Positions 27,891-36,881 of a stretch of 64,000 nt of DNA are shown here, one piece after another; position 1 is the first letter of the stretch; every line of letters starts with the position of its first letter. The translations under genes and the position numbers were made by a program. The notes under the pieces were generated by a model. The model was not told the DNA's origin and ran no database searches. It saw nothing but the letters and a program-made list of their open reading frames with translations. The stretch comes from Litorivivens lipolytica (GTDB lineage: Bacteria > Pseudomonadota > Gammaproteobacteria > Pseudomonadales > Spongiibacteraceae). The DNA is taken from contig NZ_JACHWY010000002.1 of NCBI RefSeq assembly GCF_014191715.1, positions 186,001 to 250,000 of the forward strand, read 5' to 3'.

Positions 27891-30155
27891 TCAGGGTTTG
27901 CGGCTGGTGATGGGCGTGACGTTCGACATGTCCGGATCGAGATAGATCTGAACATGTTCTGCAGGCATGGGTTTAGCAAAGTAATAGCCCTGTGCCTGCT
28001 CACATCCCATTGCATGTAGCAGCTCCACTTGATCCGGGTGTTCCACGCCTTCCGCAGTCACCTCCAGCCCCAGGCTATGTGACAGTGCAATAATCGCCTG
28101 AACAATTTTGCCGTCGCTATTGCTGGCGTTCATATCTCGCACAAAAGAGCTGTCAATTTTCAGGCGCTCTACGTTCATCTGTTTCAGGTAGCTCAGGTTG
28201 CAATAGCCTGTACCAAAGTCATCAATTGCCAGCCGGAAGCCTGCCTCTGACAGTTCACGCAACGCAGTCAATGCGATATCAATATCCTGCATAATACTGG
28301 TTTCCGTGATTTCCAATTCGATGCAATGGCAGGGTATGCCGGCTTCACGAACCTGTTGCTTGATACGACTGACAAAAGTGGCGTCATGCAATTGGTGAGT
28401 AGAGATATTGATGGCTACGTAGAGTGCTTTGCGTTGTTCTTCCGTCCATTGCTGTATCAGGTTCAATGATTGGGCGACGACACTCTGGCTTACCTGATCA
28501 ATCATGCCTGCGGCTTCGGCAATTGGAATAAAACGTTCGGGGGTGATGTGGCCCAGGTCCAGACTGAGCCAGCGCGCCAGCGCTTCAAAACCGACGACAC
28601 GGCCGCTGCGCAGTTCAATCTGCGGCTGAAAAGCTACGCTGAGCTCGTTGTTTTCAATCGCGCACTTCAGCGCATTCTTGAGATGATTCCATTCCTGCAT
28701 ATCAGCCGTGATGCTGGGGTCGAACACCCGGACACAGTTTTTGCCACTGCGTTTGCCGCGGTAGAGCGCCGCGTCGGCAAAGCGCATCAACTGTTCGGGT
28801 TGATCACCGTGTTCCGGATACAGGCTGATGCCGAGGGTTGCAGTGATGAAGATGCGCTGCTGATCTATGTTGAGTGGCTCGGCCAGTCGATTGAGCAGGC
28901 GGTAGCCAAGGCCGAGGAGTGCTTCCCGGTCGCCATAATTTTCTACCAGGACAGCGAACTCATCGCCTTCCGGCCGATAGAGTAGATCGCCTTGGCCAAG
29001 GCAGGATTGCAGTCGGTTGCGGACGGCCTGCAGCAGGGTGTCGCCAACTTCGTGCCCCATACTGTCATTGGTGGATTTAAAGTCATCCAGATCAATCAGA
29101 ATGAGCGCGGCTTCCTGATTCCGTGCAATAACCTTCCCGAGCTGGGCATTCAGCTCACGGCGGTTTGGCAGGTTCAGCAGTTCGTCGTGGCTCGCCTGGT
29201 GTGCCATGCGTTGCTCTGCAGCCTTCCGCTCACTGATGTCGATGTTGGCGCCAATAAGGTGCCGTTCACGGGTCTGGGGATCTTCAATAACGGTGGCCGG
29301 TGACAGCATCCAGCGATGCTCACCATCGGTGTGCGCGAGCCGGTACTCGATACTGAACTGACCGCGTGGGTTATTCTGAATCTGTGTTTTCAGCGCGAGC
29401 ACTTTCTCCTGATCATCCGGGTGGATCAAATACTGAAAGAACTCCAAGGTTTCCGGAAACTTATTGCTGGTGAGGCCGAGTTGGGTTTTCCACTGCTGTG
29501 AAAAGCGAATGCTGTTGGTGCTCAGATTCCAGTCCCAGAAGCCGATATTGGCACCCTCGACGGCAAGTCGCAGGCTGGCTTCTTTTTCCAGCAGGGCAAG
29601 CTCAGCCTGCTTGCGCTCGTGTATATCAATGATTGAGCCAACCCATTCGCTGATTTCGCCCTCCGAATCCACAATTGGCACACCTTGTGATTCAAAGTGG
29701 CGATAACTGCCGTCGGCCATACGCATGCGGTAGTCGGTGGTAAAAGGGCGGCCGTCCTTCATGGCGGCTCCCCAGAGGCGGTAGGCCTGTTCACGGTCGT
29801 CGGGGTGGATAACGTCGATCCAGTCAGTGATGCTGGCACTGGCAGGGGACATGCCGGTCAGGCGGCCAAAGGCACCGCTTAAGTTCAACAGCTCATTGCG
29901 AGTATCGGTACGCCAGACAATATGCGGCAGGGCATCCAAGCGCTCCCGAAAGTCACGTTCGCGGCTGCGCAGCATGCGTGTGTGCTGTATGAAAAGCACG
30001 GCTGCCAAAAGCCCGAGTGCTATCAGGCTGAATTCCGCAAAATTCATCAGCCCGGCGGGTGTAATCATGGGGTGAGCTGTAGCAGAAAAAGGCAACAGCA
30101 GGGTAGTAACCCCGGTAGCTCCCAGCTTGGATAAGTTTAGTCTATCTGTTCGCAT
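27891..30155 (-). CDS. PAS-PAS-GGDEF-EAL cyclic di-GMP signalling protein
   Basis: A 754-residue membrane-linked signalling protein. A hydrophobic N-terminus contains a predicted helix at about 38-57. PAS/PAC domain 1 covers about 70-182, PAS/PAC domain 2 about 190-310, GGDEF about 325-480 and EAL about 490-745. The GGDEF signature is EGDEF (396-400), with the first Gly replaced by Glu, so cyclase activity is doubtful. The EAL motif is intact (FEALARW at 523-529, ELEITETS, DDFGTGYCNLSYL), so c-di-GMP phosphodiesterase activity is likely, with the GGDEF domain perhaps a GTP sensor. PAS ligands are unknown. It is monocistronic, convergent with malic enzyme. Confidence 0.92.
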   Translation of the reverse strand: MRTDRLNLSKLGATGVTTLLLPFSATAHPMITPAGLMNFAEFSLIALGLLAAVLFIQHTRMLRSRERDFRERLDALPHIVWRTDTRNELLNLSGAFGRLTGMSPASASITDWIDVIHPDDREQAYRLWGAAMKDGRPFTTDYRMRMADGSYRHFESQGVPIVDSEGEISEWVGSIIDIHERKQAELALLEKEASLRLAVEGANIGFWDWNLSTNSIRFSQQWKTQLGLTSNKFPETLEFFQYLIHPDDQEKVLALKTQIQNNPRGQFSIEYRLAHTDGEHRWMLSPATVIEDPQTRERHLIGANIDISERKAAEQRMAHQASHDELLNLPNRRELNAQLGKVIARNQEAALILIDLDDFKSTNDSMGHEVGDTLLQAVRNRLQSCLGQGDLLYRPEGDEFAVLVENYGDREALLGLGYRLLNRLAEPLNIDQQRIFITATLGISLYPEHGDQPEQLMRFADAALYRGKRSGKNCVRVFDPSITADMQEWNHLKNALKCAIENNELSVAFQPQIELRSGRVVGFEALARWLSLDLGHITPERFIPIAEAAGMIDQVSQSVVAQSLNLIQQWTEEQRKALYVAINISTHQLHDATFVSRIKQQVREAGIPCHCIELEITETSIMQDIDIALTALRELSEAGFRLAIDDFGTGYCNLSYLKQMNVERLKIDSSFVRDMNASNSDGKIVQAIIALSHSLGLEVTAEGVEHPDQVELLHAMGCEQAQGYYFAKPMPAEHVQIYLDPDMSNVTPITSRKP

Positions 30156-30365
30156 CGATTTACCTGTTCCAGTAAACCTTGGTGAGCGTAAGTAAACGAT
30201 ACTGAGAGCGCTCCTGCTCTTAGGGTTTCACCGCAGTGGTATACCGCGGACGGTAGGAGTCAGTATAGCTGATGCGGATAGTAGTGAGCGCTTTGCCAAG
30301 TGATCTAGATGAAAGTAGCATCAACAGCTTCTACGCTATATCGAAATGAATATAAGGAGAGCGGA

Positions 30366-31247
30366 ATGTCGTTGGGAAAACTGGGTATTTGGGCCTGGGT
30401 TGATCACGCAGGCTTTGATGGCGCGGCCGAGTTCGCCAGGGAGATCGAAGCCCTGGGCTATTCCGCGCTCTGGATTCCAGAGGCCGTTGGCTGCGATCCT
30501 TTTGTGACACTGGCTCTGATCGCGAAACAGACAAAAACGCTGAAGCTGGCGACGGGTATAGCCAATATTTATGCGCGCGATGCCATGGCGATGCAGGCAG
30601 TACGCAAAACGCTGGACGGGCTGAGTGGCGGTCGACTGGTGCTGGGTTTGGGCGTCTCTCACCCGGAGATGGTCAGTGGCTTTCGGCATCACGATTACGG
30701 CAAGCCGGTGTCTACCATGCGGCGCTATCTGGAACTGATGGACGAGTCGCTGTACGCCGGTCCGCAACCGGAGCAAGAAGGCTTGCGTCTTCTGGCCGCC
30801 TTGCGCAAAAACATGCTCGGGCTGGCGGCCGAAAAAGCCGATGGTGCCCATCCCTATTTTGTCCCGGTAGAGCATACCGCCCGAGCTCGTGAATTGCTGG
30901 GGCCGGATAAATTATTGGCGCCTGAGCAGACGCTGCTGCTCGAATCCGATCCCACCGAAGCGCGGCGCATTGCGCGGGGCTTTATGTCGACGTACATCGG
31001 CCTGCAGAACTATCGCAACAATCTGCTGACCCTGGGTTTTGAAGAAAAGGATTTTGACAACGGCGGTTCGGATCGACTGGTAGATGCCATCGTTGCCTGG
31101 GGTGATGAAGATGCTCTGGCTGAGCGTATCCGTGAACACTGGCAGGCCGGAGCCGATCATGTGTGCATTCAAACCCTGCGCAAAGATGGCCAGAATGGTT
31201 TTGATCTGGAGGCGGTGCGCAAGCTGGCACCGTTGACAGCGGAATAG
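30366..31247 (+). CDS. LLM-class (luciferase-like, F420/FMN-type) oxidoreductase
   Basis: A 293-residue luciferase-like monooxygenase-fold protein resembling the short TIGR03620-type members annotated as F420-dependent. It begins LGKLGIWAWVDHAG and carries the barrel strands ALWIPEAVGCDPF, LKLATGIANIYARDAMAM and GGRLVLGLGVSHPEMV. Whether this gammaproteobacterium makes F420 is unknown; FMN is the alternative cofactor. The ATG at 30366 has AAGGAG seven bases upstream; an upstream frame to 30309 is not family-like. The sirtuin gene begins two bases after the stop, so the two are co-translated. Confidence 0.85.
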   Translation: MSLGKLGIWAWVDHAGFDGAAEFAREIEALGYSALWIPEAVGCDPFVTLALIAKQTKTLKLATGIANIYARDAMAMQAVRKTLDGLSGGRLVLGLGVSHPEMVSGFRHHDYGKPVSTMRRYLELMDESLYAGPQPEQEGLRLLAALRKNMLGLAAEKADGAHPYFVPVEHTARARELLGPDKLLAPEQTLLLESDPTEARRIARGFMSTYIGLQNYRNNLLTLGFEEKDFDNGGSDRLVDAIVAWGDEDALAERIREHWQAGADHVCIQTLRKDGQNGFDLEAVRKLAPLTAE

Positions 31248-31249
31248 CC

Positions 31250-31933
31250 ATGTCGCGGGTGGTCGTATTCAGTGGCGCGGGAATCAGCGCCGAAAGTGGT
31301 TTGCCAACCTTTCGCGACAACGGCGGGCTGTGGCACAACCACTCGGTTTACGACGTAGCGACGCCGGAAGCCTGGCAGCGCGACCCGCATCTGGTACTGG
31401 ATTTTTACAACGCCCGGCGGCAGGGCTTGCGCAAAGTAAAACCCAATGCCGCCCACCTTGCGCTGGCTCAACTGGAGCAGCACTGTGAGGTGGTGGTTGT
31501 TACCCAGAATGTAGACGACCTGCACGAGCGCGCCGGTTCCAGCAACGTAATTCACCTGCACGGGGAGTTGACCAAGGCCCGTTCTACCGAGCGGGAATCG
31601 CTGGTATATGATCTCGGAGATCGAGATATCGCGTGGGGTGATGTGTGTGAACTCGGTTCCCAGTTGCGACCGCACGTGGTCTGGTTTGGCGAAATGGTGC
31701 ACAACACCGACGAAGCCTGTGAGGCAATTGCGCAGGCTGACCGCCTGTTGGTGGTGGGAACCTCCTTGTCCGTTTATCCCGCGGCCGGTTTTATCGAACT
31801 GGCACCGCCGGCTGCTGAGCGGGTGGTGGTTGCACCCGAACTCGACCGGGTGCCGGCGGGCTTTGAATGGTTGCAGGGACCGGCAACAGAGCACGTGCCC
31901 GTCTTGTGTCAGCGCTGGGAACTCGGCAAATAG
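31250..31933 (+). CDS. cobB: Sir2-family NAD-dependent protein deacylase, zinc-site-less type
   Basis: A 227-residue sirtuin that removes acyl groups from lysine using NAD+. The NAD-binding core is intact: GAGISAESGLPTFRD, TQNVDDLHERAG and catalytic HLHGEL. Tyr and Arg in DFYNARR match the Tyr/Arg pair of class III (SIRT5-like) enzymes, which prefer succinyl or malonyl groups. The four zinc cysteines after HLHGEL are absent, as in the compact bacterial sirtuin branch. It overlaps functionally with the upstream LLM oxidoreductase only by operon position. The symbol cobB is used in the broad family sense. Confidence 0.88.
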   Translation: MSRVVVFSGAGISAESGLPTFRDNGGLWHNHSVYDVATPEAWQRDPHLVLDFYNARRQGLRKVKPNAAHLALAQLEQHCEVVVVTQNVDDLHERAGSSNVIHLHGELTKARSTERESLVYDLGDRDIAWGDVCELGSQLRPHVVWFGEMVHNTDEACEAIAQADRLLVVGTSLSVYPAAGFIELAPPAAERVVVAPELDRVPAGFEWLQGPATEHVPVLCQRWELGK

Positions 31934-32045
31934 CGCTTCTGAAAATCCAATGTAGGCCTTTGTTCGTAACAGACGGTTAACGCGTTTTTGCTCAATGCTT
32001 TGCGCGCGTTCAACGTCTGATCTGACAAACGCAAGGAAGGTCTAT

Positions 32046-32825
32046 ATGAATAAGCAACTATCCCTCGCAGGGGCGCTGGTCCTCGCCAGTTCCTCCGTTT
32101 TTGCCCAGCAGCAGTGGCAGGGTTATTACCTCGGTTTCAGCGGCGGTTTTGGTTTTAATCCCGGCGACAACGGCGAGTTGGAATTCCGCCGGGTAGATGG
32201 CTCCGACAATAGCCAGGCGATTGATAACGCCTTTGGTGACAACTTCGAAGGCAAATTCAATGCGGGTTCGCTACTGGGTTTGCAGGCCGGTTACGATTTT
32301 CAGCAGGGCGCCTATGTTTATGGTGTTGAGCTGTCGGTAAATGCTGCGGATCTTTCGCAGGAGCAGAGTGCCTTTTCCGCCACGCCGGCGACCTATATTG
32401 AGCGTCGTGAAATTGATGTTCTGACAACTCTCACCGGGCGGATCGGTTTTGCCAGCGAGCACGCATTTCTTCCCTATATCAAAGCGGGCGTGGCCCACGG
32501 TGATGTCGACTACAGTTGGGAGGGGAATTCCGGCGCTTTTCGCGGCGAGGCTGACGATGATGACGGCAGTGGCCTGGGCTATACCGTCGGTGTCGGAATG
32601 GAAGTGCGGCTCAACCCTTCGCTGACACTTGCTTTCGAATATCAGTATGTCGATTTGGGGGCTGCTGACTTTGCAACGAACTTTAGCGGTGAGCAGAGCA
32701 TAGGCGGCAGCAACGGCGCATTTAATGCCTTTGGTGATGCCGCATCAGGCGGCACCAACGCCGAGGGTAGTGACGACGATTTTGATTTTCAAATCGTGCA
32801 CACTCAGTTGAAGTACCGCTTCTAA
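32046..32825 (+). CDS. outer-membrane beta-barrel protein (OmpA/porin-like)
   Basis: A 259-residue exported protein with a signal peptide (SLAGALVLASSSVFA-Q). Alternating amphipathic strands begin WQGYYLGFSGGFGFN and end in a terminal phenylalanine (HTQLKYRF), the signature for BAM recognition. It resembles the eight-strand opacity/Omp25-type barrels (GYDFQQGAYVYGVELS, LTGRIGFA, GYTVGVGMEVRLNPSLTLAFEYQYVDLG). The function is unknown. The ATG at 32046 gives the signal peptide directly, preceded by AAGGAAGG-type sequence. It converges with an SDR gene. Confidence 0.85.
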   Translation: MNKQLSLAGALVLASSSVFAQQQWQGYYLGFSGGFGFNPGDNGELEFRRVDGSDNSQAIDNAFGDNFEGKFNAGSLLGLQAGYDFQQGAYVYGVELSVNAADLSQEQSAFSATPATYIERREIDVLTTLTGRIGFASEHAFLPYIKAGVAHGDVDYSWEGNSGAFRGEADDDDGSGLGYTVGVGMEVRLNPSLTLAFEYQYVDLGAADFATNFSGEQSIGGSNGAFNAFGDAASGGTNAEGSDDDFDFQIVHTQLKYRF

Positions 32826-32851
32826 GGTCGGTTTTTCTCGCAACAAGTCGA

Positions 32852-33622
32852 CTACACGTAGCGCACTGCGCCGCCGTCAATCCGGATATTCTGGCCATTG
32901 ATAAAGGCGGCGCGTTCGCTGCAGAGGAAGGTCACCAGCTCGGCAACTTCCTCGCGGCTGGCCAGACGGCCGCAAGCGTTGGGAAATTCGGTTTCCACCA
33001 CTTTTTGTTCAATCTCGGCCCATTCACTGCCCCAGCCTTTCTTTTCGGCCTTTAGCCTAAAACCCGCTTCCAGTTCAGGGGTGCGGATATACCCGGGCGA
33101 TACCGTATTCACGGTAATTCCCGTGCCGCTCAGCTCTTTGGTTAGGCTGACCCCCAGCGTTGCCAGCGCCCCCTTGGCCGCGTAGTAGTGGGGCATGATG
33201 CTATTGGGCTGATGACTGCCGATGGTGCCGAGGTTTACGATGCGACCCCAGCCGTCATTTTTCATCTGCGGAATCACCAGCTCGCACAGGCGCGCGACCG
33301 ACATCACGTTTTTCTGATACATATCCAACCAGTCGGCTTCCGGGGTCTTGCCCCATTTTCCGGGGCTGGCGGTGCCGTAGTTATTGACCAGAATCTGAAC
33401 CCGCGCCCCCATATCATGCAGTTGCGCGGCGATACGGTCGCAGCCCTCTGTGGTGGCAAGATCGCCCCATACGCTTAAACCTTCACCGGCGAGGTCCTCT
33501 TCTTTCAGTCCGTGGCGAATCACCCGCACGCCCTCGGCCTTCAGTGTGCTGGCGATGATTTCACCGGTACCCCGGTGGCTGCCCGTTACGAGCGCGGTTT
33601 TGCCGCTGATACCCAAATCCAT
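32852..33622 (-). CDS. SDR-family oxidoreductase
   Basis: A 256-residue classical short-chain dehydrogenase/reductase. The cofactor loop is TGSHRGTGE, the structural motif NNYG replaces NNAG, and the catalytic Tyr-x3-Lys is YYAAK after LGTIGS. The C-terminal SPGYIRTPE segment and INGQNIRIDGGAVRYV are typical of the 3-oxoacyl-ACP-reductase-like branch. His in the glycine loop and the Arg next to it suggest NADP(H) preference (inference). Substrate unknown. It is divergent from the NUDIX gene. Confidence 0.9.
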   Translation of the reverse strand: MDLGISGKTALVTGSHRGTGEIIASTLKAEGVRVIRHGLKEEDLAGEGLSVWGDLATTEGCDRIAAQLHDMGARVQILVNNYGTASPGKWGKTPEADWLDMYQKNVMSVARLCELVIPQMKNDGWGRIVNLGTIGSHQPNSIMPHYYAAKGALATLGVSLTKELSGTGITVNTVSPGYIRTPELEAGFRLKAEKKGWGSEWAEIEQKVVETEFPNACGRLASREEVAELVTFLCSERAAFINGQNIRIDGGAVRYV

Positions 33623-33716
33623 AGTGCTTCCCTGTGGATTAACAAAGTGAAAATGGTCTCACGATCACGCTCTGTGGCAAAATCGGCCCTTCTGCAAAAA
33701 ATGATAAGAGGTCGCC

Positions 33717-34214
33717 ATGAATTACTGCCCCCAATGCGCCAGCCCGATGGGTGAAGTCCTGATCGACAGCGAGATTCGTAAAGGCTGCCCCGACAAGGCC
33801 TGTGGTTTCGTGCAATGGAACAACCCGACACCGGTGGTGGCGATGATTGTGGAAGTGGAAGGCGGTGTAGTGCTGGCGCACAACGTGAGCTGGCCGAAAA
33901 CCTTTTATTCCATCATTACCGGTTTTCTGGAGGCGGGTGAAGATCCGCTGGAATGTGCCAAGCGCGAAACCCTGGAAGAGCTCAATCTACATGCGCTGGA
34001 GACGTCACTGGTTGGCGCCTACGCCTTCCCCCAGCAGAATCAGGTGATTATCGCCTACCACATAAAAGCGGCGGGTGAGATCAAGCTGAATCATGAGCTG
34101 GACGACTACAAGATTGTGCCGATCAATGAACTCAAGGGCTGGAAGATGGGCACCGGTCTCGCCATTATCGACTGGCTTGCGTCGAAAGGTATTGAAGCCG
34201 AATTGGCTTTCTGA
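33717..34214 (+). CDS. NUDIX hydrolase with N-terminal zinc ribbon
   Basis: A 165-residue NUDIX protein. The N-terminus has a CxxC...C-x4-C zinc ribbon (Cys4, Cys7, Cys24, Cys29) like that of NADH pyrophosphatase NudC, but the protein is shorter. The NUDIX box reads GFLEAGEDPLECAKRETLEELNL: the Glu ligands (REx2EE) are kept, while the Gly near the box end is Asn. A dinucleotide or nucleoside-diphosphate-derivative hydrolase is likely. An AGAGG site precedes the ATG. It converges with the MFS transporter gene, stops three bases apart. Confidence 0.88.
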   Translation: MNYCPQCASPMGEVLIDSEIRKGCPDKACGFVQWNNPTPVVAMIVEVEGGVVLAHNVSWPKTFYSIITGFLEAGEDPLECAKRETLEELNLHALETSLVGAYAFPQQNQVIIAYHIKAAGEIKLNHELDDYKIVPINELKGWKMGTGLAIIDWLASKGIEAELAF

Positions 34215-34217
34215 GTT

Positions 34218-35555
34218 TTAGCTTTCCGGGGTGGTACGGGCGACGGCTTCCTCGTCGCCTGCCTCTTCCGATTCGTCTTCTTTAGGATCAAAAAACAGGT
34301 CTTCCAGGGTCCTGTCGTCTTCGTTGTAATCTTCGTTACGCGGGTCGAGTTCCACCATAACTGGCAGTACATCCGGCGAGACGGCAACAAAGTCTTCCTG
34401 TTCTTCCGGTGAGATCGGCGGTACCCGGCTTAGATCGTTCAGGATAAACACCACCAGTAGGCCCAGCAATGCGGTGTTTGCCAGGAAGAAACCATTGGGT
34501 CCGATGGCGTCCATGACGCCGGCATTCAGCAATGGGCCAACCAGGTTACCTATCCCGTAGGCCGTCAACAGGGTCGCACTGGCAGCGACAATCTGGTTCT
34601 GGGTCATGCGGTCGTTGGTAATGGCAACGGCAATTGAGTAGACCGAGGCGGATAGCCCGAAGAAAACGGCGGTAAAGGCGCATATCCAGAAAAAGTTCAG
34701 ATTGCCGAGTACGAAAATGACACCGCCAGCCAGTCCGGAAATGATAGCCACTACCAGCATCACCCGCGCCCGGTTGTGGCGGTCACAGAAGTAGCCGATT
34801 GGGGCTGCAATCACCATGGCCGACATGATGGCGACTGACATAAAGACCGAAATCTGTTCCACATTCAGCCCGGTGCTGGTGGCGTAAACGGGTGCCATGG
34901 CATAAAAACCGCTCATCACCACCCCGTTTATCAGTGAAGCAATCACGCCTAGCGGCGCCTCCCGATAGACCTCCAGCATGGGCAGGGCTTCCACCGCCTC
35001 AATGTTGGGTGAGTGCATATGACTCATGGCCAGCGGTATCAGCGAGGCCACCAGCAGGATGGCCGCCAAACTGAAAGGAATGGCAGACTCCGGCGGTGCG
35101 ACCTGCAGCAGTAACTGGCCGCCGGCCACGGCGGAATAGAAAAAGATCTGATAGGTGGAAAACAGGCGCGCGCGATTGCCCTCGGTGGCCACACAACTGA
35201 ACCAGCTCTCTACGGTCATGATAAGACCCGCCGCCGCGATACCGCTGGCGAAGCGCAGCACGCCCCACACCCACATGGATTGCCATAGCGGGTAGGCGAG
35301 GGCAGCAATGGCAATGCAGGCTGAAAACACCGCAAAGGCGCGTATATGGCCGACACGCTGAATAATGCGCTGGCATATGCGCGAACCGATCACAAAACCC
35401 AGCGCAAAGAAAAACAGCACGATACCAATGGTCATCGGATCGACGCCATTCAGGCTCATGCGCACGCCCAGTAGCGAATTGACGAAGGCATTACCGCTCG
35501 CGAATAGCACGACGCTGATAATCAGGGCAGATAGGGCGACAACAATCTGGGTCAT
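34218..35555 (-). CDS. MFS transporter with acidic C-terminal tail
   Basis: A 445-residue major facilitator of the YcaD-like sugar/unknown-substrate branch. About twelve hydrophobic helices are visible up to residue 377. The loop 2-3 motif is degenerate (GSRICQRIIQRVGH). A predicted cytoplasmic tail (about 378-445) is strongly acidic (DYNEDDRTLEDLFFDPKEDESEEAGDEE). The start overlaps the upstream kinase stop in an ATGA arrangement, so it is the last gene of a four-gene operon with two lipoproteins and a glycerate-kinase-like enzyme. A role in uptake of the kinase substrate is possible. Confidence 0.9.
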   Translation of the reverse strand: MTQIVVALSALIISVVLFASGNAFVNSLLGVRMSLNGVDPMTIGIVLFFFALGFVIGSRICQRIIQRVGHIRAFAVFSACIAIAALAYPLWQSMWVWGVLRFASGIAAAGLIMTVESWFSCVATEGNRARLFSTYQIFFYSAVAGGQLLLQVAPPESAIPFSLAAILLVASLIPLAMSHMHSPNIEAVEALPMLEVYREAPLGVIASLINGVVMSGFYAMAPVYATSTGLNVEQISVFMSVAIMSAMVIAAPIGYFCDRHNRARVMLVVAIISGLAGGVIFVLGNLNFFWICAFTAVFFGLSASVYSIAVAITNDRMTQNQIVAASATLLTAYGIGNLVGPLLNAGVMDAIGPNGFFLANTALLGLLVVFILNDLSRVPPISPEEQEDFVAVSPDVLPVMVELDPRNEDYNEDDRTLEDLFFDPKEDESEEAGDEEAVARTTPES

Positions 35556-36427
35556 GAGTAGTGGGCGGTATCGATTCCGTGTTCGGTGTTCAGTTCGAAG
35601 ATAACGTCAGCATGGGAGGGCAATGTGACAAGATTGGCCTCGGTCAGACGTTGATAGTGTTGAATGAAGCGCGCGATCTCCTGGGCGCTCATGACGCCGC
35701 TGCAGTCTGGCGAGCGGGCAGCCAGCTTCTGTTCCTGCTCCAGCCGCCAGTGATAGACGCAGCTGAAATCGGGCGCTTTCAGCTGCAACATTTTATGCAA
35801 TCGGGAAAACAGTTGCTGGTAATTTTGCAGGGCATCGTTTACGAAATTGCGCCAGCGGCGGCCGCTGTCCTCTTCGGCTTCCAGTTGGTTGACGGCTGTC
35901 TCCAGTTCGCTATCAGCTTGCGGGCGTGAGCCGACGCACCAGCCTTCGAGAATAATGAAGTCGACAGGGCCGCGGATTTCCGGCCATTGCGACATTGGCG
36001 CGCGATCATCGCAGCTCTTGTCAAAGCGCGGCAATTTTGTAGATTTATCCGCACCCTGCCCCAGCAGACTATCGAGGGTCTGCATGGCCAACCCAAGATC
36101 GTGAGTGCCGGGTACGCCGCGGGTTTGCAGTAGGGGGTGAATTTGGTCAGCCAGCGCCTTGCGTTCGGCGCGGGTTAGATAGAAATCATCAATCGACAAT
36201 ACCGCTACCGATTTTCCCTGCTCGCCAAGTGCGCGGGCAATAAAATCCGCGAGGGTCGATTTGCCCGAACCCTGACAGCCGTTAATACCCAGTACCAGTG
36301 GATGCTCGCGTTGTTGCTGCAACCATTCGAGCAGCGGCAGATAGTAACGGCGGGCCAGCCCGTCAAAGCTGTCCGGTAGTCTGTGTTGGCGGATGAAGTC
36401 TGTCAGTGTTGCGTCGGATACCGACAA
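35552..36427 (-). CDS. glycerate-kinase-like P-loop kinase
   Basis: A 291-residue P-loop kinase similar to D-glycerate 3-kinase and the YggC/uridine-kinase-like group. Walker A is GINGCQGSGKSTLADFIA and SIDDFYLTRAER follows. The Asp-rich substrate loop GVPGTHDLGL and the strand IILEGWCVGSRP are characteristic of plant-type glycerate kinase. The start is TTG at 36427, seven bases after AAGGAG; the longer frame begins inside the upstream gene. It follows a lipoprotein gene by 11 bases and overlaps the MFS start by four. Substrate assignment (D-glycerate) is by family resemblance. Confidence 0.82.
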   Translation of the reverse strand: MSVSDATLTDFIRQHRLPDSFDGLARRYYLPLLEWLQQQREHPLVLGINGCQGSGKSTLADFIARALGEQGKSVAVLSIDDFYLTRAERKALADQIHPLLQTRGVPGTHDLGLAMQTLDSLLGQGADKSTKLPRFDKSCDDRAPMSQWPEIRGPVDFIILEGWCVGSRPQADSELETAVNQLEAEEDSGRRWRNFVNDALQNYQQLFSRLHKMLQLKAPDFSCVYHWRLEQEQKLAARSPDCSGVMSAQEIARFIQHYQRLTEANLVTLPSHADVIFELNTEHGIDTAHYS

Positions 36428-36438
36428 GCAATGTCTCC

Positions 36439-36867
36439 TTACGGGCTGAATTGTTCCCTGTCGTCGGCGCTGGCAGCTTCGCGGCATTCACCAATCACGG
36501 TGGAATGGGTGAAGCCAATCACTTTCTCAATCACCACGTAGCCTTCGCGGCAGTAGCCAGTGGTCTCGAGTTTTTTGTCCAGTAGGGACATGACGCGGGC
36601 TTCGATACTGGCCTTTTCGTCCTCCGCAGAATACGACGACATTTCCGGCGGCGTATTCATGTCGGTGGGTTCGTTGGCGTCGAATACCAGCGTCGGTTTG
36701 AGATCACCGCTGGACGGAGAATCCAGGCGATAGTCAAACAGCTTGCTGCCGTCTTGCTGAATCCGGGGGCTAAAGGTTTCGGTCTCGTTGTCTTGCAGTC
36801 GGGAGCCGCTGCAGGCAGCCAATGTGCCGGCTGCCAGACACACTACTGCGAATTGGAACCCGGTCAT
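36439..36867 (-). CDS. small lipoprotein, paralogue of the upstream gene
   Basis: A 142-residue predicted lipoprotein: signal peptide with lipobox LAAC, cysteine at residue 18 of the chosen start. I do not recognise the family. The mature part aligns with its upstream neighbour: TFSPRIQQDGSKLFDYRL, GYCREGYVVIEKVIGF and GECREAASADDREQF match corresponding segments there. Both keep two cysteines (GYC and GEC) that may form a disulfide. The ATG at 36867 has AAGGAG six bases upstream; an alternative ATG at 36885 overlaps the upstream stop. It is second in a four-gene operon. Confidence 0.75.
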   Translation of the reverse strand: MTGFQFAVVCLAAGTLAACSGSRLQDNETETFSPRIQQDGSKLFDYRLDSPSSGDLKPTLVFDANEPTDMNTPPEMSSYSAEDEKASIEARVMSLLDKKLETTGYCREGYVVIEKVIGFTHSTVIGECREAASADDREQFSP

Positions 36868-36881
36868 AGGTCGCTCCTTGA

